Positions 1 to 9,355 are shown, counted from the first letter of the stretch. The stretch: 64,000 nucleotides of DNA from Mycolicibacterium frederiksbergense (GCF_012223425.1 NZ_CP038799.1:3518249-3582248); one strand, 5' to 3'. The notes: generated from the sequence alone by a model not told the origin. Numbers and translations: made by a program.

Positions 1-747
1 GACAACGTTCTCGCCTATCGGTTCTTGCCGAGAAACCCGTTGGGGGAGATGCTCGACGTCGAGATCGTCGCCGGTATCGACCGCGGGCTGCGGTTGTGTC
101 TCGCCGCGCGGCCGGGCGTGACAGGACTCAGCGAGGTCGCCGGCGGACGCCTGGGTGTCGATGTCCCGAACTCGGGATTCGCCTTCGTCGGCTACGCGCT
201 GCTCGCCGAGCTCGGGATCTCCCGGGACAACCTGGAGGTGATCGCGCTGGGTTCCACACCCAAGCGGGCCAACGCCTTACACAGCGGCGGCTGCGATCTG
301 ACGGTGCTCAACGCCGGCAACGAGCTGACGGCGCGGGCGCACGGCTGCCTGCTGCTCGCCGAGGTCACGCGGTTGGGTCCCTACCTGGGTACCGTCGTGG
401 CCCGGCTGCGTGACGGTGCCGGCGCCGGCGCCGTCGACCGGCTGGTCGAGGTGCTGGGGGAGACCGCGCGGGCCATCCGTTCCGGGGCGCTGGACGGTCC
501 GGCCGGAGAGGCCGCCGCCCGGTTGCTCGATCTCGGGCCGGAGCTGGCCGCCGAACATGTTGGTGTGCTGAAGGATCCCCTGCGGGGACTGATCGGCAAC
601 GGTGCGGTGGATGTGGCCGCGCTGGGCACCCTGGTCGGGTTGCGCAGGCAGTTTCTGCCGATGCCGGAGCTCGACGGTCTCGCCGCGCGATTCGGCGAGG
701 TGGTACGCCCCGGCGTGCTGGTGGGCGCAGGAGTCAATCCCGGATGA
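1..747 (+). CDS. ABC transporter substrate-binding protein, NMT1/SsuA-like (5' end outside window)
   Basis: The reading frame is open from the first base of the window, so the N-terminus and any signal peptide lie outside. The visible C-terminal ~248 residues have the pattern of periplasmic-binding proteins of the nitrate/sulfonate/thiamine-precursor type: a GRLGVDVPNSGFAFVGYALL segment, then a VIALGSTPKRANAL segment and an LTVLNAGNE segment that would form the ligand cleft. In this family such a protein delivers a small organic ligand to an ABC permease. No permease is visible beside it inside the window, so the ligand is unknown. Its last 14 bases overlap the convergent MFS gene. Family level is fairly secure; specificity is not. 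Confidence 0.6.
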   Translation, partial: DNVLAYRFLPRNPLGEMLDVEIVAGIDRGLRLCLAARPGVTGLSEVAGGRLGVDVPNSGFAFVGYALLAELGISRDNLEVIALGSTPKRANALHSGGCDLTVLNAGNELTARAHGCLLLAEVTRLGPYLGTVVARLRDGAGAGAVDRLVEVLGETARAIRSGALDGPAGEAAARLLDLGPELAAEHVGVLKDPLRGLIGNGAVDVAALGTLVGLRRQFLPMPELDGLAARFGEVVRPGVLVGAGVNPG

Positions 748-1861
748 TGTAGCGGGCGCGGGCCACGGTGGTGACGGCGGCGTAGACCATTGACGCGACC
801 GCGGCGAGTGCGAACAGTGCCCCGAAGCGGTCGGCGCCCGCCGCGATGTTCCCTGCCGCGGCGCCGGCGGATGCGCCGACGAACAACGCGATCGAGAAGA
901 ACGACATGCCGATGGCGCGGCTGTCGGCCGCAGCGTCGGTCATCCAGGTCTGCATCGTGGTGTGCCCGCAGGCCCAGGCCACCCCGAGCAGGATCGCGGC
1001 GGCCGATACGGTGCCCAGCGAGATCTGAAGCGCCACCGCCACATACGCGGTGACCGTGCTCAACCCGGCTAGCAGCATCAACACCCAGGTGGGCCAGCGG
1101 TCCAGGATGAGCTTCATGGACTGGCTGACGATCACGACCGCGGCGCCGAACATGGCGGTCGCCACCCCGGCCACCAGCACCGAGGCCCCCGTCGTCTGCA
1201 GAGCCACCGCGAGGTAGTTGAACACTCCGATCAACAGCGCACCCTCGGCGATCGTGAACGCCAGGATCGCCAGGGCCCACCGATTGCCCGCCAGCCTGCG
1301 CAGCGACGGGATCAGGCGTTCCGGCACGTCGTTCGCCGACGCCTTGAGTCGCGTGAAGCCCAGTGCCAGAACCAGCGAGATCGCGGATATCACCACGTAC
1401 ACCCAGCGCCAGCCCAGCCATTGGGCGATGACGCCGGCCCCCACCGTGCCCGCGGACAGACCGATCGCGATGGCGGCGGCGAGGTTGGCGGTGGCCACCG
1501 CGCGCTGTCTGATCGTCAGGGTCTCACCGTAGTAGATCAACACTGTCGTGATGGTCGCCGCGAACGCGGCTGCCGATGCGGCGCGCGCGATGCTGTAGGA
1601 CGCGGCGTCATGGGTGAATGCCGTTGCCAGGTTGGCCAATCCGCCGAGCATGGTCGAGATCACCAGGATGCGGATCCGGCCGTAGCGGGCCGCCAGCGTG
1701 CTCCAGACCAATTGGGACGCTGCGTAGACCACCGCGTAGACCGTCAGCGAGTGGCCGATCGCCTCGATCGAGGTACCGAAGTCCGCCGCGATGACGGGGA
1801 CCAGTGGCGGCATCACCGAACGGTCGATCAGGGAGACGAACGCGCCGATGATCAGGATCAT
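734..1861 (-). CDS. MFS transporter
   Basis: A 375-residue, strongly hydrophobic protein with about 12 predicted membrane helices. It has an MFS-like motif A region after helix 2 (residues near WSTLAARYGRIRILV). The family moves small molecules by proton-coupled transport in the cytoplasmic membrane. The ATG start overlaps the stop of the upstream aldehyde dehydrogenase (ATGA), so the two are almost certainly one translationally coupled transcript. That pairing suggests the transporter handles the aldehyde dehydrogenase's substrate or product. At 375 residues it is slightly short for the family, and the first helix starts directly at the N-terminus. It overlaps the preceding convergent gene by 14 bases. 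Confidence 0.85.
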   Translation of the reverse strand: MILIIGAFVSLIDRSVMPPLVPVIAADFGTSIEAIGHSLTVYAVVYAASQLVWSTLAARYGRIRILVISTMLGGLANLATAFTHDAASYSIARAASAAAFAATITTVLIYYGETLTIRQRAVATANLAAAIAIGLSAGTVGAGVIAQWLGWRWVYVVISAISLVLALGFTRLKASANDVPERLIPSLRRLAGNRWALAILAFTIAEGALLIGVFNYLAVALQTTGASVLVAGVATAMFGAAVVIVSQSMKLILDRWPTWVLMLLAGLSTVTAYVAVALQISLGTVSAAAILLGVAWACGHTTMQTWMTDAAADSRAIGMSFFSIALFVGASAGAAAGNIAAGADRFGALFALAAVASMVYAAVTTVARARYIIRD

Positions 1862-3366
1862 CTAGGCGGCCACACCGGAACCTCCCCACGACCGGACCGG
1901 AACCGGACGGCCTTGGACCGGACGAACTCGTGCAATGTCTCCGGAGCGTTCTCCCGGCCGAACCCGCTGCCCTTCTGGCCCCCGAACGGTGACCCGAGGA
2001 AGGAACGGCGCATGTAATTGTTCACGAACACCATGCCGGCTTCCAGACGTTGCGCAATGTGCCAGGCCGCAGCCTCGTCGCGGGTGATCATGGCGGCAGT
2101 GAGGCCGTAGGCCGTGCCGTTGGCGATCTCGACCGCCTCGTCCAGGGTGTGATACCGCATCAGCAGCGCGATCGGACCGAAGATCTCCTCCTGTCCGACA
2201 GTCGAATCGGGGGCCACGTCGGCGAGCACCGTCGGCGGCACCCAGTAACCGTCGGCATAGGGCGCCGCGGTGGGCACCGTGCCCTGCCCGACGATGCGGG
2301 CGCCCTCGTCGAGGGCGGTCTGCAGGTATTCCAGCACCCGGTCGCGGTGTCTGGCATCGACCATCGGACCGATATCGGTCTGCGCGTCCAAACCGTCACC
2401 CACCACGAGCGCTGTTGCCGCGGCGGTGAACTTCTCCAGGAAGGTGTCATACACCGCGTCCTGCACCAGGATTCGTGCCGTCGATGTGCAGGCTTCGCCC
2501 TGGTTGTAGAACATCGCCTCGATCGCCACCGTGACCGCAAGGTCGAGGTCGGCGTCGGGAAAGACCATCAGGGCGTTCTTGCCGCCGAGTTCCATGGTCG
2601 CATAGGTCAGATTCTGTGCGGCCGTCTCCAGCACGCGCCTACCGGTGGCGGTGGCACCGGTGAAGCTGATGCGCTCGACGCCGGGGTGGCCGGCCAGCGC
2701 GGCCCCGGCGGTCAATCCGGGCACCGCGTTCAGGACACCCGGCGGCAGGACCTCGTTGGCGATCTCGACGAGCCGCAGCACCGTCAGCGGGGCTTGCTCG
2801 CCCGGCTTGATGACCACGGTGTTGCCCGTGATCAGCGCCGGTGCGCCCTTCTTGGCGAAATGGATGGGCGGCCAATTGAACGGCAGGATGCAGGCGACGA
2901 CACCGTAGGGCTCATAGACGACCCGGGTCTCGATCGGGCCCTGGTCGATGATCTCGCCGGGCAGGCTGTCGCCGAGGCCGGCGAAGAATTCGAAACAGTT
3001 CGAGCTGAAGGCCACGTCGTTGGCCAGCGCATCCCGTTTGGGCTTGCCGTTCTCCCGGGACACCAGCTCGCCCAGTTCGTCGGCGTGGGCGCGGATGCGC
3101 TCGGCCACCTGCTTGAGGTAGGCGCCGCGCTGCCGGCCCGACAGATTGCGCCAGGCGGGCAGTGCCGCCCGGGCCGACCGCACCGCGCGGTCGACCAGGG
3201 CGTCATCTGCGCAGACGACGGTGGCGATGGCCGTGGCAGTCGACGGCTCGACCACCTCGAATGTCGGCAGGCCGCCGACCGGGACGAAGCCGCCGTCGAT
3301 GAAGGCGCCCCATTCGGAGCGCGGCAGCGCCGCCGGCCGGGTGGTCCTGGTGTCGGCCTGGGTCAT
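1858..3366 (-). CDS. NAD(P)-dependent aldehyde dehydrogenase
   Basis: A full-length 502-residue aldehyde dehydrogenase. The coenzyme-binding FTGATATGRRV stretch, the general-base MELGGKNA motif and the nucleophile motif NQGEACTS (catalytic Cys) are all present, as is the C-terminal EEIFGP segment. It oxidises an aldehyde to a carboxylate in the cytoplasm; the sequence does not reveal which aldehyde. It is divergent from the ABC importer operon starting at 3634 and overlaps the downstream MFS gene by an ATGA. The 260-bp divergent control region has one copy of a palindrome at each promoter, so importer and dehydrogenase are probably co-regulated for one catabolic route. Confidence 0.93.
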   Translation of the reverse strand: MTQADTRTTRPAALPRSEWGAFIDGGFVPVGGLPTFEVVEPSTATAIATVVCADDALVDRAVRSARAALPAWRNLSGRQRGAYLKQVAERIRAHADELGELVSRENGKPKRDALANDVAFSSNCFEFFAGLGDSLPGEIIDQGPIETRVVYEPYGVVACILPFNWPPIHFAKKGAPALITGNTVVIKPGEQAPLTVLRLVEIANEVLPPGVLNAVPGLTAGAALAGHPGVERISFTGATATGRRVLETAAQNLTYATMELGGKNALMVFPDADLDLAVTVAIEAMFYNQGEACTSTARILVQDAVYDTFLEKFTAAATALVVGDGLDAQTDIGPMVDARHRDRVLEYLQTALDEGARIVGQGTVPTAAPYADGYWVPPTVLADVAPDSTVGQEEIFGPIALLMRYHTLDEAVEIANGTAYGLTAAMITRDEAAAWHIAQRLEAGMVFVNNYMRRSFLGSPFGGQKGSGFGRENAPETLHEFVRSKAVRFRSGRGEVPVWPPR

Positions 3367-3394
3367 GGGCGCTCCGTCGCGAGTCGGTGGTACT

Positions 3395-3406
3395 GCAATC
3401 GATTGC
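3395..3406. promoter_or_regulatory. Candidate LacI-type operator, copy 1
   Basis: A perfect 12-bp palindrome, GCAATCGATTGC, lies 28 bases before the aldehyde dehydrogenase ATG and just downstream of its predicted -10 box. The central CG flanked by AT-rich half sites is typical of LacI/GalR operators. The same core recurs at 3558-3571 in front of the divergent importer. No LacI-family gene is in the window, so the regulator must be elsewhere. Confidence 0.6.
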
Positions 3407-3411
3407 GGTCG

Positions 3412-3440
3412 ACTATAGACCGGGCCGTAGCTCTGTGGAA
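3412..3440 (-). promoter_or_regulatory. Predicted promoter of the aldehyde dehydrogenase-MFS operon
   Basis: On the minus strand TATAGT (3417-3412) is a good -10 box. It is preceded, at a 17-bp spacing, by the weaker -35 hexamer TTCCAC (3440-3435). The start point would fall next to operator copy 1, a position where a bound repressor would block initiation. Confidence 0.5.
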
Positions 3441-3524
3441 GCCCTTTGTCGCAGATGGCGGGGCGATTGCGCCGTATATGCCGTTGGGAGTGTGCGGTTG
3501 CCGTGGCGGACTGCCGGGAACCTG

Positions 3525-3553
3525 TTGACTACGCATCGACACTGTGTGACGAT
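3525..3553 (+). promoter_or_regulatory. Predicted promoter of the branched-chain-type ABC importer operon
   Basis: TTGACT (3525-3530) is followed after 17 bp by GACGAT (3548-3553), an acceptable mycobacterial SigA-type promoter. Operator copy 2 begins four bases after the -10 box, again covering the expected start site. Confidence 0.45.
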
Positions 3554-3557
3554 TCAC

Positions 3558-3571
3558 TGCAATCGATTGCA
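3558..3571. promoter_or_regulatory. Candidate LacI-type operator, copy 2
   Basis: A 14-bp perfect palindrome, TGCAATCGATTGCA, with nearly symmetric CACT/AGTG flanks. It shares its 12-bp core with the site at 3395-3406. It sits between the predicted -10 box and the ribosome-binding site of the importer operon, as expected for repression in the absence of an inducer. Confidence 0.6.
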
Positions 3572-3633
3572 AGTGATGTGGGCAACACTCGGCCACCGCC
3601 ATCGGGGCAATCGGTCTGACAGAGAGGTTGGAC

Positions 3634-4845
3634 ATGCGCTTTACCAAAGTAATTCGCGCGATTGCCGCGACTGCGGCGATCGCGTTGACCGTGTCGGCGT
3701 GTTCTGCGGACGGGGGCGGTGACGGCGATACCCTCCGGATCGGCGCCTCGCTACCGCTGACCGGCGAGTTCAGCCAGGGTGGCCTGGACACCCAGCGGGG
3801 CTATGAGACCTGGGTCGAAATGACCAACGAAAAGGGCGGACTGCTCGGCAAGCAGGTCGAGATCATCGTCAAAGACGATGCCACCCAGCAGGAAACAGCG
3901 GTCAGCAACTACAACAACCTGATCTCGCAGGACAGGGTCGACCTGTTGCTGGGCAGTCAGTCGTCGCTGCTGAACATCCCGGCCTCGGCGATCGCGGAGA
4001 AGAACAAGAAGCTCTTCGTCTGCCCATCCTGCGGTTCGCCGGACATGTTCAGCCGCGGATTCTCCTACATCTTCTTCTCTCAGCAGGCCATAGCCACCGA
4101 CCAGGCCAAGGTGTTCGCCGAATGGGTCGCCGCGCTGCCACCGGAGCAGCGCCCGGCGACCGCCGCCTACCCGACGCTGGACGACCCCTTCGCCGGGCCG
4201 GTGGTCGAGGGCGCCGAGAAGATTCTGTCCGCAGCCGGTATCCGGACCGTCTACAAGGACAAGTACCCCGCCACCACCAAGAACTTCGACTCGGTGGTCA
4301 ACGCCATGCGTGATGCCGGCGCCGAAATCGTGGTGCAGGGAGCGCAATTCGAGGACGGGGTCAACATGATCCGGTCGATGAACCGCGCCAACTACCAGCC
4401 GACGATTCTGTACCAGAGCAGCTCGCCCACCTACGGCCAGCAGTACCTCGACGCCGTCGGGGCCGACAACGCCGAGGGAGTGTTCTTCTCCTCGAGCTAC
4501 AGCCCGTTGTCCGACACCACCGACAACGCCGAGTTCGTCGAGCGCTTCGAGGAGAAGTTCGGCCAGAGCCCGCCCGAGGACGCCGCCGACGGGTTCGCCG
4601 CCGGACAGGTACTCGCGGCAGCGGTCACTGCGGTCGGCTCCATCGACGACCAGGCAGCCCTCGCAGACTGGTTGCGCAGCAACAGCGTCGACACCCTGCT
4701 GGGCACCCTCAGCTGGAACGAGGACGGCAGCCCCAAGGGTGACTTCCTGGTCGGGCAGTGGCAGGCCGGAGTCTCCCAGGTCGTCCTTCCCACCGAGGTG
4801 GCCACCTCGGATCAGATCCTCCGCTGGCGCGGCGGGGATATCTGA
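3634..4845 (+). CDS. Branched-chain-type ABC importer, substrate-binding lipoprotein
   Basis: A LivK-type (Peripla_BP_6) binding protein of 403 residues. The N-terminus is a lipoprotein signal peptide ending in VSAC, so the mature protein is anchored outside the membrane through that cysteine. The mature part opens with the family pattern LRIGASLPLTGEFSQ. I place the start at the ATG at 3634, six bases after an AGAGAGG ribosome-binding site, rather than at the TTG at 3628. It is the first gene of an importer operon with livH-, livMG- and livF-like genes. This family binds branched amino acids but also amides, urea or aromatic acids, so the ligand cannot be named. Confidence 0.88.
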   Translation: MRFTKVIRAIAATAAIALTVSACSADGGGDGDTLRIGASLPLTGEFSQGGLDTQRGYETWVEMTNEKGGLLGKQVEIIVKDDATQQETAVSNYNNLISQDRVDLLLGSQSSLLNIPASAIAEKNKKLFVCPSCGSPDMFSRGFSYIFFSQQAIATDQAKVFAEWVAALPPEQRPATAAYPTLDDPFAGPVVEGAEKILSAAGIRTVYKDKYPATTKNFDSVVNAMRDAGAEIVVQGAQFEDGVNMIRSMNRANYQPTILYQSSSPTYGQQYLDAVGADNAEGVFFSSSYSPLSDTTDNAEFVERFEEKFGQSPPEDAADGFAAGQVLAAAVTAVGSIDDQAALADWLRSNSVDTLLGTLSWNEDGSPKGDFLVGQWQAGVSQVVLPTEVATSDQILRWRGGDI

Positions 4846-4876
4846 CTCCGGCACACCTGATTAGGAGCCATTTCTC

Positions 4877-5758
4877 ATGACATCCCTCGTGCAAACGCTC
4901 ATCCTCGGGGTGCTGGTCGGCGCGCTGTACGCGCTGATGGCATCCGGACTGACCCTGATCTTCGGGGTCATGCGGGTGATCAATCTGGCCCACGGCGCGT
5001 TCGCGGTGCTCGCGGCGTTCCTCACCTTCACGCTGTGGCGCAGCCTCGGCCTGGACCCGCTGCTGTCCATCCCCATCGTCATGGTGGTGATGTTCGGGTT
5101 CGGCTGGCTGGTGTACGTGCTGGTCATCCGGCATGTCCGCGGTGCCCACGTGACGATGACGGTGCTGGCCACCTTCGGAATCGCGCTGATGCTCGAGGGC
5201 ATCATGGGCTTCATCTGGGGCAACACCTCGACCACGGTGGTGGTGTCCTACACCGACGCGTCGCTGACCCTCGGATCGATCTACATTCCGCAGGCCATGC
5301 TCATCGCCGCGGTCATCGCGGCCGCGGTGATGGGCGCGCTCTACCTCCTGCTCAATCACACCTGGGCGGGCCGGGCGATCCGTGCCGCGTCCTCCAACGA
5401 GAGTGGTGCGCTGCTGGTGGGGGTGAGCGTCGCGACCATCGCCGCACTCACCTTCGCCATCGGCGTGGCCACCCTCGGCGCAGGCGGCGCGATGCTGTCC
5501 ACCATCTACCCATTCCTGCCCGGCACCCATTATCAGTGGATTGCGCGACTGCTCGCGATCGTCGTCCTCGGTGGCCTCGGCAGCCTGCCGGGCGCGGTGC
5601 TCGGCGCACTGGTGATCGGCATCGGTGAGATGGCGGCCACCGCCTACATCGGAGCGGCCTGGCCGGTAGCGGTGCCCTTCCTCGTCATCATCGTCGTGTT
5701 GATCACCCGGCCACAGGGTCTGATGGGCACCCGACTCCGAGAGGACGCGGTCGCATGA
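4877..5758 (+). CDS. Branched-chain-type ABC importer permease, LivH family
   Basis: A 293-residue membrane protein with about eight helices. It has the LivH hallmarks near the N-terminus (GALYALMASGLTLIFGVMRV, then INLAHGAF). It forms one half of the transmembrane channel for the substrate delivered by the upstream lipoprotein. An AGGAG ribosome-binding site (in TTAGGAGCC) precedes the ATG. The gene ends in an ATGA overlap with the next permease, showing tight operon organisation. Confidence 0.92.
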   Translation: MTSLVQTLILGVLVGALYALMASGLTLIFGVMRVINLAHGAFAVLAAFLTFTLWRSLGLDPLLSIPIVMVVMFGFGWLVYVLVIRHVRGAHVTMTVLATFGIALMLEGIMGFIWGNTSTTVVVSYTDASLTLGSIYIPQAMLIAAVIAAAVMGALYLLLNHTWAGRAIRAASSNESGALLVGVSVATIAALTFAIGVATLGAGGAMLSTIYPFLPGTHYQWIARLLAIVVLGGLGSLPGAVLGALVIGIGEMAATAYIGAAWPVAVPFLVIIVVLITRPQGLMGTRLREDAVA

Positions 5759-7635
5759 GTACCTCCGATACCAGGTCACAGTTGCTCGATCCCGTACTGC
5801 ACACGAGGGTGAGCCGCGGTGTGCTCACCGTCGCGGCCGTCGTGATCCTGCTGTTCCCGTTGTCGCCCAGCATGTCCGCGCAGAACATCGTCATCCTGTC
5901 GCTGGTGCTGGCCATCGGGGCCAGCGGGCTGAACATCATCACCGGATTCACCGGGTACCTGTCCCTGAGCCAGGGCGCATTCATCGGCATCGGCGCCTAT
6001 GTCGGCGCCATCATGGCCAACCGGTTCCCCGATATCGAACCGCTGGTGTGGGTTCCGGTGGCCGGCGTGATCGCCGCACTCATCGCGATGCTGCTCGGAC
6101 TCGTCACCTACCGGTCCCGCGGCCCGGCGTTCGTCATCATCACCGTGGCGTTCCTGTTTCTCATCCAGTTCGTCGCCATCGAATGGGTGTCGGTCACCAA
6201 CGGCAGTTCGGGTCTGACGCTGCCGCTGCCGGATTGGCCTGCGGCGTGGGGTAACTGGCCCTTCCATCTGATCCTGGTCGCGCTGCTGGCCGCCTCCGTG
6301 TCGATGACGTGGTGGATCCGGCGCACCAAGTTCGGCATGGGCCTGATCGCCATCCGGGAGGACGAAGGCAAGGCCGGCACCATCGGCGTGAACGCACCCG
6401 TCTACAAGCTGCTGGCCTTCGGTCTGTCCGCGCTGTTCGTCGGGATGGCAGGCTCGGTGTACGGGTACTACCTGTCCTTTGTCGACCCGATCGGCATGTT
6501 CTCGATCATCACCAGTGCGCTGATCGTGCTCGCGGTGATCCTGGGCGGCCGCGGCACGCTGTGGGGCCCGGTTCTGGGCGCCTTCATCATTCAGCCGGTC
6601 AACATCTATGCCAACCAGGCATTCGGTGGCGGCAACGCGCGGCTGGTGCTCTTCGGCGGTCTGCTGGTACTGCTGGTGATCCTGCTGCCCAGGGGCATTC
6701 TGCCGACCGCGGCTGCATTGATCGCGAAGGCCAGAACCAAAGGTACCGTCGGCCTTTCCGGTGCCCGCCTCAATCCTCTCGACCGCCCACTGGTCCGCAC
6801 CGAGCTGCGCGGGCCGGAGCCGACAGGCAAGACGATCCTGGAGGTGCGCGGGCTGTTCAAGAGCTTCGGTGGCAACCACGCGGTCAACGACTGCAGCTTC
6901 ACCGTTCCCGAAGGATCCATCACCGCACTGATCGGACCCAACGGTTCGGGTAAGACGACGGTGTTCAATCTGATCTCGGGCACCATGGCCCCGGACAAGG
7001 GCGAGATCCTGTTGGGCGGCGAGCACATGGAGGCGCTCTCACCGTGGTCGCGGGCGCACCGCGGCCTGGGCAGGACGTTCCAGATCACCCGCCTGTTCCG
7101 CGAGATGACGGTGCTGGAGAACGTCGTCGCACCGCTGCGGGATTTCTCGGTGTCCCAGCTGGGGCTCGGCGCGGTCAGCGGCACGGAGGCCGCTCGGGCC
7201 GAGGAACTCCTGGAGTTCGTCGGGATGGCCGCCTACCGCGATGCGCAAGCCGGTGAATTGTCCTATGGCCAGCAGAAGCTCGTCGAACTCGCCCAGGTCC
7301 TGATGCTCGATCCGAAGTTGATCCTGCTCGACGAACCCGCAGGCGGCATCAACCCGACGCTGATCGAGCGGATGGGCGATCTGATCCGCGAACTCAACGC
7401 GGGCGGCAAGACCTTCCTGCTGGTCGAGCACAACATGCCGTTCGTGGTCGGCCTGTGCGATCCGATCCGGGTGCTCGCCCGCGGAGCGGTGATCGCGCAG
7501 GGCAGTCCGGAGCAGATCCAGAAGGACCCGCTGGTGCTCGACGCCTACCTCGGTGACGACTACCTGCTCGAAGCGCCTTCGAAGGGCTCGAAAGCAACTG
7601 TCGCTCAAGGAATCCGAGAAGGGAATCCAGCATGA
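5755..7635 (+). CDS. Fused LivM permease and LivG ATPase of the ABC importer
   Basis: A 626-residue fusion. Residues ~20-325 are a LivM-type permease with the GLNIITGFTGYLSLSQGAF signature. A linker of ~40 residues leads to an ATP-binding domain (~360-600) with Walker A GPNGSGKTT, the ABC signature ELSYGQQKLVELAQ and Walker B LILLDEPAGG. In many bacteria livM and livG are separate genes; the fusion ties one permease half to one ATPase. It overlaps both neighbours by four bases. It acts in the cytoplasmic membrane with the LivH-like and LivF-like partners. Confidence 0.92.
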   Translation: MSTSDTRSQLLDPVLHTRVSRGVLTVAAVVILLFPLSPSMSAQNIVILSLVLAIGASGLNIITGFTGYLSLSQGAFIGIGAYVGAIMANRFPDIEPLVWVPVAGVIAALIAMLLGLVTYRSRGPAFVIITVAFLFLIQFVAIEWVSVTNGSSGLTLPLPDWPAAWGNWPFHLILVALLAASVSMTWWIRRTKFGMGLIAIREDEGKAGTIGVNAPVYKLLAFGLSALFVGMAGSVYGYYLSFVDPIGMFSIITSALIVLAVILGGRGTLWGPVLGAFIIQPVNIYANQAFGGGNARLVLFGGLLVLLVILLPRGILPTAAALIAKARTKGTVGLSGARLNPLDRPLVRTELRGPEPTGKTILEVRGLFKSFGGNHAVNDCSFTVPEGSITALIGPNGSGKTTVFNLISGTMAPDKGEILLGGEHMEALSPWSRAHRGLGRTFQITRLFREMTVLENVVAPLRDFSVSQLGLGAVSGTEAARAEELLEFVGMAAYRDAQAGELSYGQQKLVELAQVLMLDPKLILLDEPAGGINPTLIERMGDLIRELNAGGKTFLLVEHNMPFVVGLCDPIRVLARGAVIAQGSPEQIQKDPLVLDAYLGDDYLLEAPSKGSKATVAQGIREGNPA

Positions 7636-8390
7636 TCAAACTGGAAGGGGTGGTTGCCGGCTACGGCGGCGGCAATGTCCTGCAAGGTGTCGATCTCGAG
7701 GTGGGACCGGGCGAACTCGGCTGCATCGTCGGTCCCAACGGCGCAGGCAAATCCACGGTGCTGCGTGCCGTCAGCGGCATCCTCAAGCCCAGTGCGGGCC
7801 GGATTCTGCTGGACGGCAAAGACATCACCGGCCTTGCCCCCGATGAGGTGCTCGGCTGCGGCGTCACACAGGTGCCGCAGAGCAACGGGTTGTTCCCGAC
7901 GCTGACCGTCAAGGAGAACATCCTGATGGGCGCCTACGTCATTCGCAGGCAGCGGGCTCTGGTCAAGCAACGCTACGACGAGGTGCTCGCCATGTTCCCG
8001 CTGGTGAAAGACAAGACGGGGATCCGCTGCGGCAACCTTTCCGGCGGACAGCGCCGCATGGTGGAATTCGCGCGCTCGCTGATGCTGGACCCGAAGCTGG
8101 TTCTGCTCGACGAACCGTCGCTGGGCCTGGATCCCAAGTCGCTCACGGTGATCGACGAGGCCGTCGCGATCATGCGGTCGCAGGGCAAGGCCATCCTGAT
8201 GGTGGAACAGAACGTCCGGTTCGGACTTCGGATGGCATCGACCGGCATCGTGATGGAAAGCGGCCGGGTACTCCTCACCGGCCCTGCACGATCCGTCCTG
8301 GAAAACCCTGAGATCGCCGATCTCTACTTCGGTGGTGCGGTGCATGCACCCAGCACATCCGACACCCCGGCAACACAACCGACAGCCTGA
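7632..8390 (+). CDS. ABC importer ATP-binding protein, LivF family
   Basis: A 252-residue ATPase with Walker A GPNGAGKST, signature NLSGGQRRMVEFAR, Walker B LVLLDEPSLG and the switch histidine region. It pairs with the ATPase domain of the upstream fusion to drive the importer. Its ATG overlaps the preceding stop. It is followed after 20 bases by the dehydrogenase gene, so importer and catabolic enzymes probably share one transcript. Confidence 0.92.
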   Translation: MIKLEGVVAGYGGGNVLQGVDLEVGPGELGCIVGPNGAGKSTVLRAVSGILKPSAGRILLDGKDITGLAPDEVLGCGVTQVPQSNGLFPTLTVKENILMGAYVIRRQRALVKQRYDEVLAMFPLVKDKTGIRCGNLSGGQRRMVEFARSLMLDPKLVLLDEPSLGLDPKSLTVIDEAVAIMRSQGKAILMVEQNVRFGLRMASTGIVMESGRVLLTGPARSVLENPEIADLYFGGAVHAPSTSDTPATQPTA

Positions 8391-8410
8391 GAAAGAAAAG
8401 GAACCAGAAC

Positions 8411-9355
8411 ATGTCTACCTCGAATCTGAAGATCGGCTGGATCGGCGCAGGCCGGATGGGTGCCCAGCTCGTCACCCGGCTGCTGGACGCGGGCTATGAC
8501 GTCACCGTGTACAACCGCACCGCTTCCAAGGCCGCCGCGCTGGTCGAGAAGGGCGCCAAGGTCGTCACCAAGCCGGTGGACCTGGCCGATCGGGACCTGG
8601 TGTTCGCGATGGTGTCCACGTCAGCCGACCTCGAGCAGGTGATGCTCGGGGAAGGGGGTCTGCTGACCGGTAGCGCCTCGCCGCGGGTCATCGCCGACTC
8701 CTCGACGGTCTCCGCGGAGGCCAGCGCCAAGATCCGGGAAGCGGCCAACTCCCGCGGGTGCGATTTCCTGGCCACCCCGGTCAGTGGAAACCCGAAAGTC
8801 ATTGCGGCCGGCAAGCTCACCGTCGCGGTCTCGGGCCCGCGTGAGGTCTTCGAGACCGTGGAACCGGTGCTCGCTGTGTTCGGCCGCAGTGTCACCTACG
8901 TCGGCGAAGGGGAGGTGGCGCGGTTGGTCAAGATCGCCCACAACCTGATGCTCGGTGTGGTGACCCAGTGCCTGGCCGAGATCACCGTCCTGGTCGAAAA
9001 GGGCGGTGTGAGCCGCGCCGACTTCTTGGCGTTCCTGAACGACTCGGTGATGGGATCGACCTTCACACAGTACAAATCGCCTGCCTTCGTCAACCTCGAC
9101 TTCACCCCGACGTTCACCATGGGCCTGCTGCAGAAGGATTTCGATCTCGGACTGGAAGCCGCCTACCAGCTCAAGTCGCCCATGCCCATCGCGTCGGCGA
9201 CCCGGCAGATCGTGGCCCAGGCCGCCGGCGCCGGTGTGGGTGTCGAGGAGGACTTCGCGACACTGCTGCTCGAGGTGGCCCGCGGCGCGGGCCTCGAGCT
9301 CGCGGCCGAGAATGTCGCCGTCGATGACGGCCTGACCCCGCCGGTGCACACGTGA
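8411..9355 (+). CDS. NAD(P)-dependent beta-hydroxyacid dehydrogenase (3-hydroxyisobutyrate dehydrogenase family)
   Basis: A 314-residue oxidoreductase with a Rossmann GxGxxG near the start (IGWIGAGRMGAQL) and the family's catalytic-lysine region (VKIAHNLMLGV) near the middle. The C-terminal all-helical domain is present. The family oxidises 3-hydroxy acids to semialdehydes or reduces tartronate-type semialdehydes. With the importer upstream and aldehyde dehydrogenases on both sides, it probably works on an intermediate of the imported compound. Its stop overlaps the next GTG start (GTGA). Confidence 0.88.
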   Translation: MSTSNLKIGWIGAGRMGAQLVTRLLDAGYDVTVYNRTASKAAALVEKGAKVVTKPVDLADRDLVFAMVSTSADLEQVMLGEGGLLTGSASPRVIADSSTVSAEASAKIREAANSRGCDFLATPVSGNPKVIAAGKLTVAVSGPREVFETVEPVLAVFGRSVTYVGEGEVARLVKIAHNLMLGVVTQCLAEITVLVEKGGVSRADFLAFLNDSVMGSTFTQYKSPAFVNLDFTPTFTMGLLQKDFDLGLEAAYQLKSPMPIASATRQIVAQAAGAGVGVEEDFATLLLEVARGAGLELAAENVAVDDGLTPPVHT

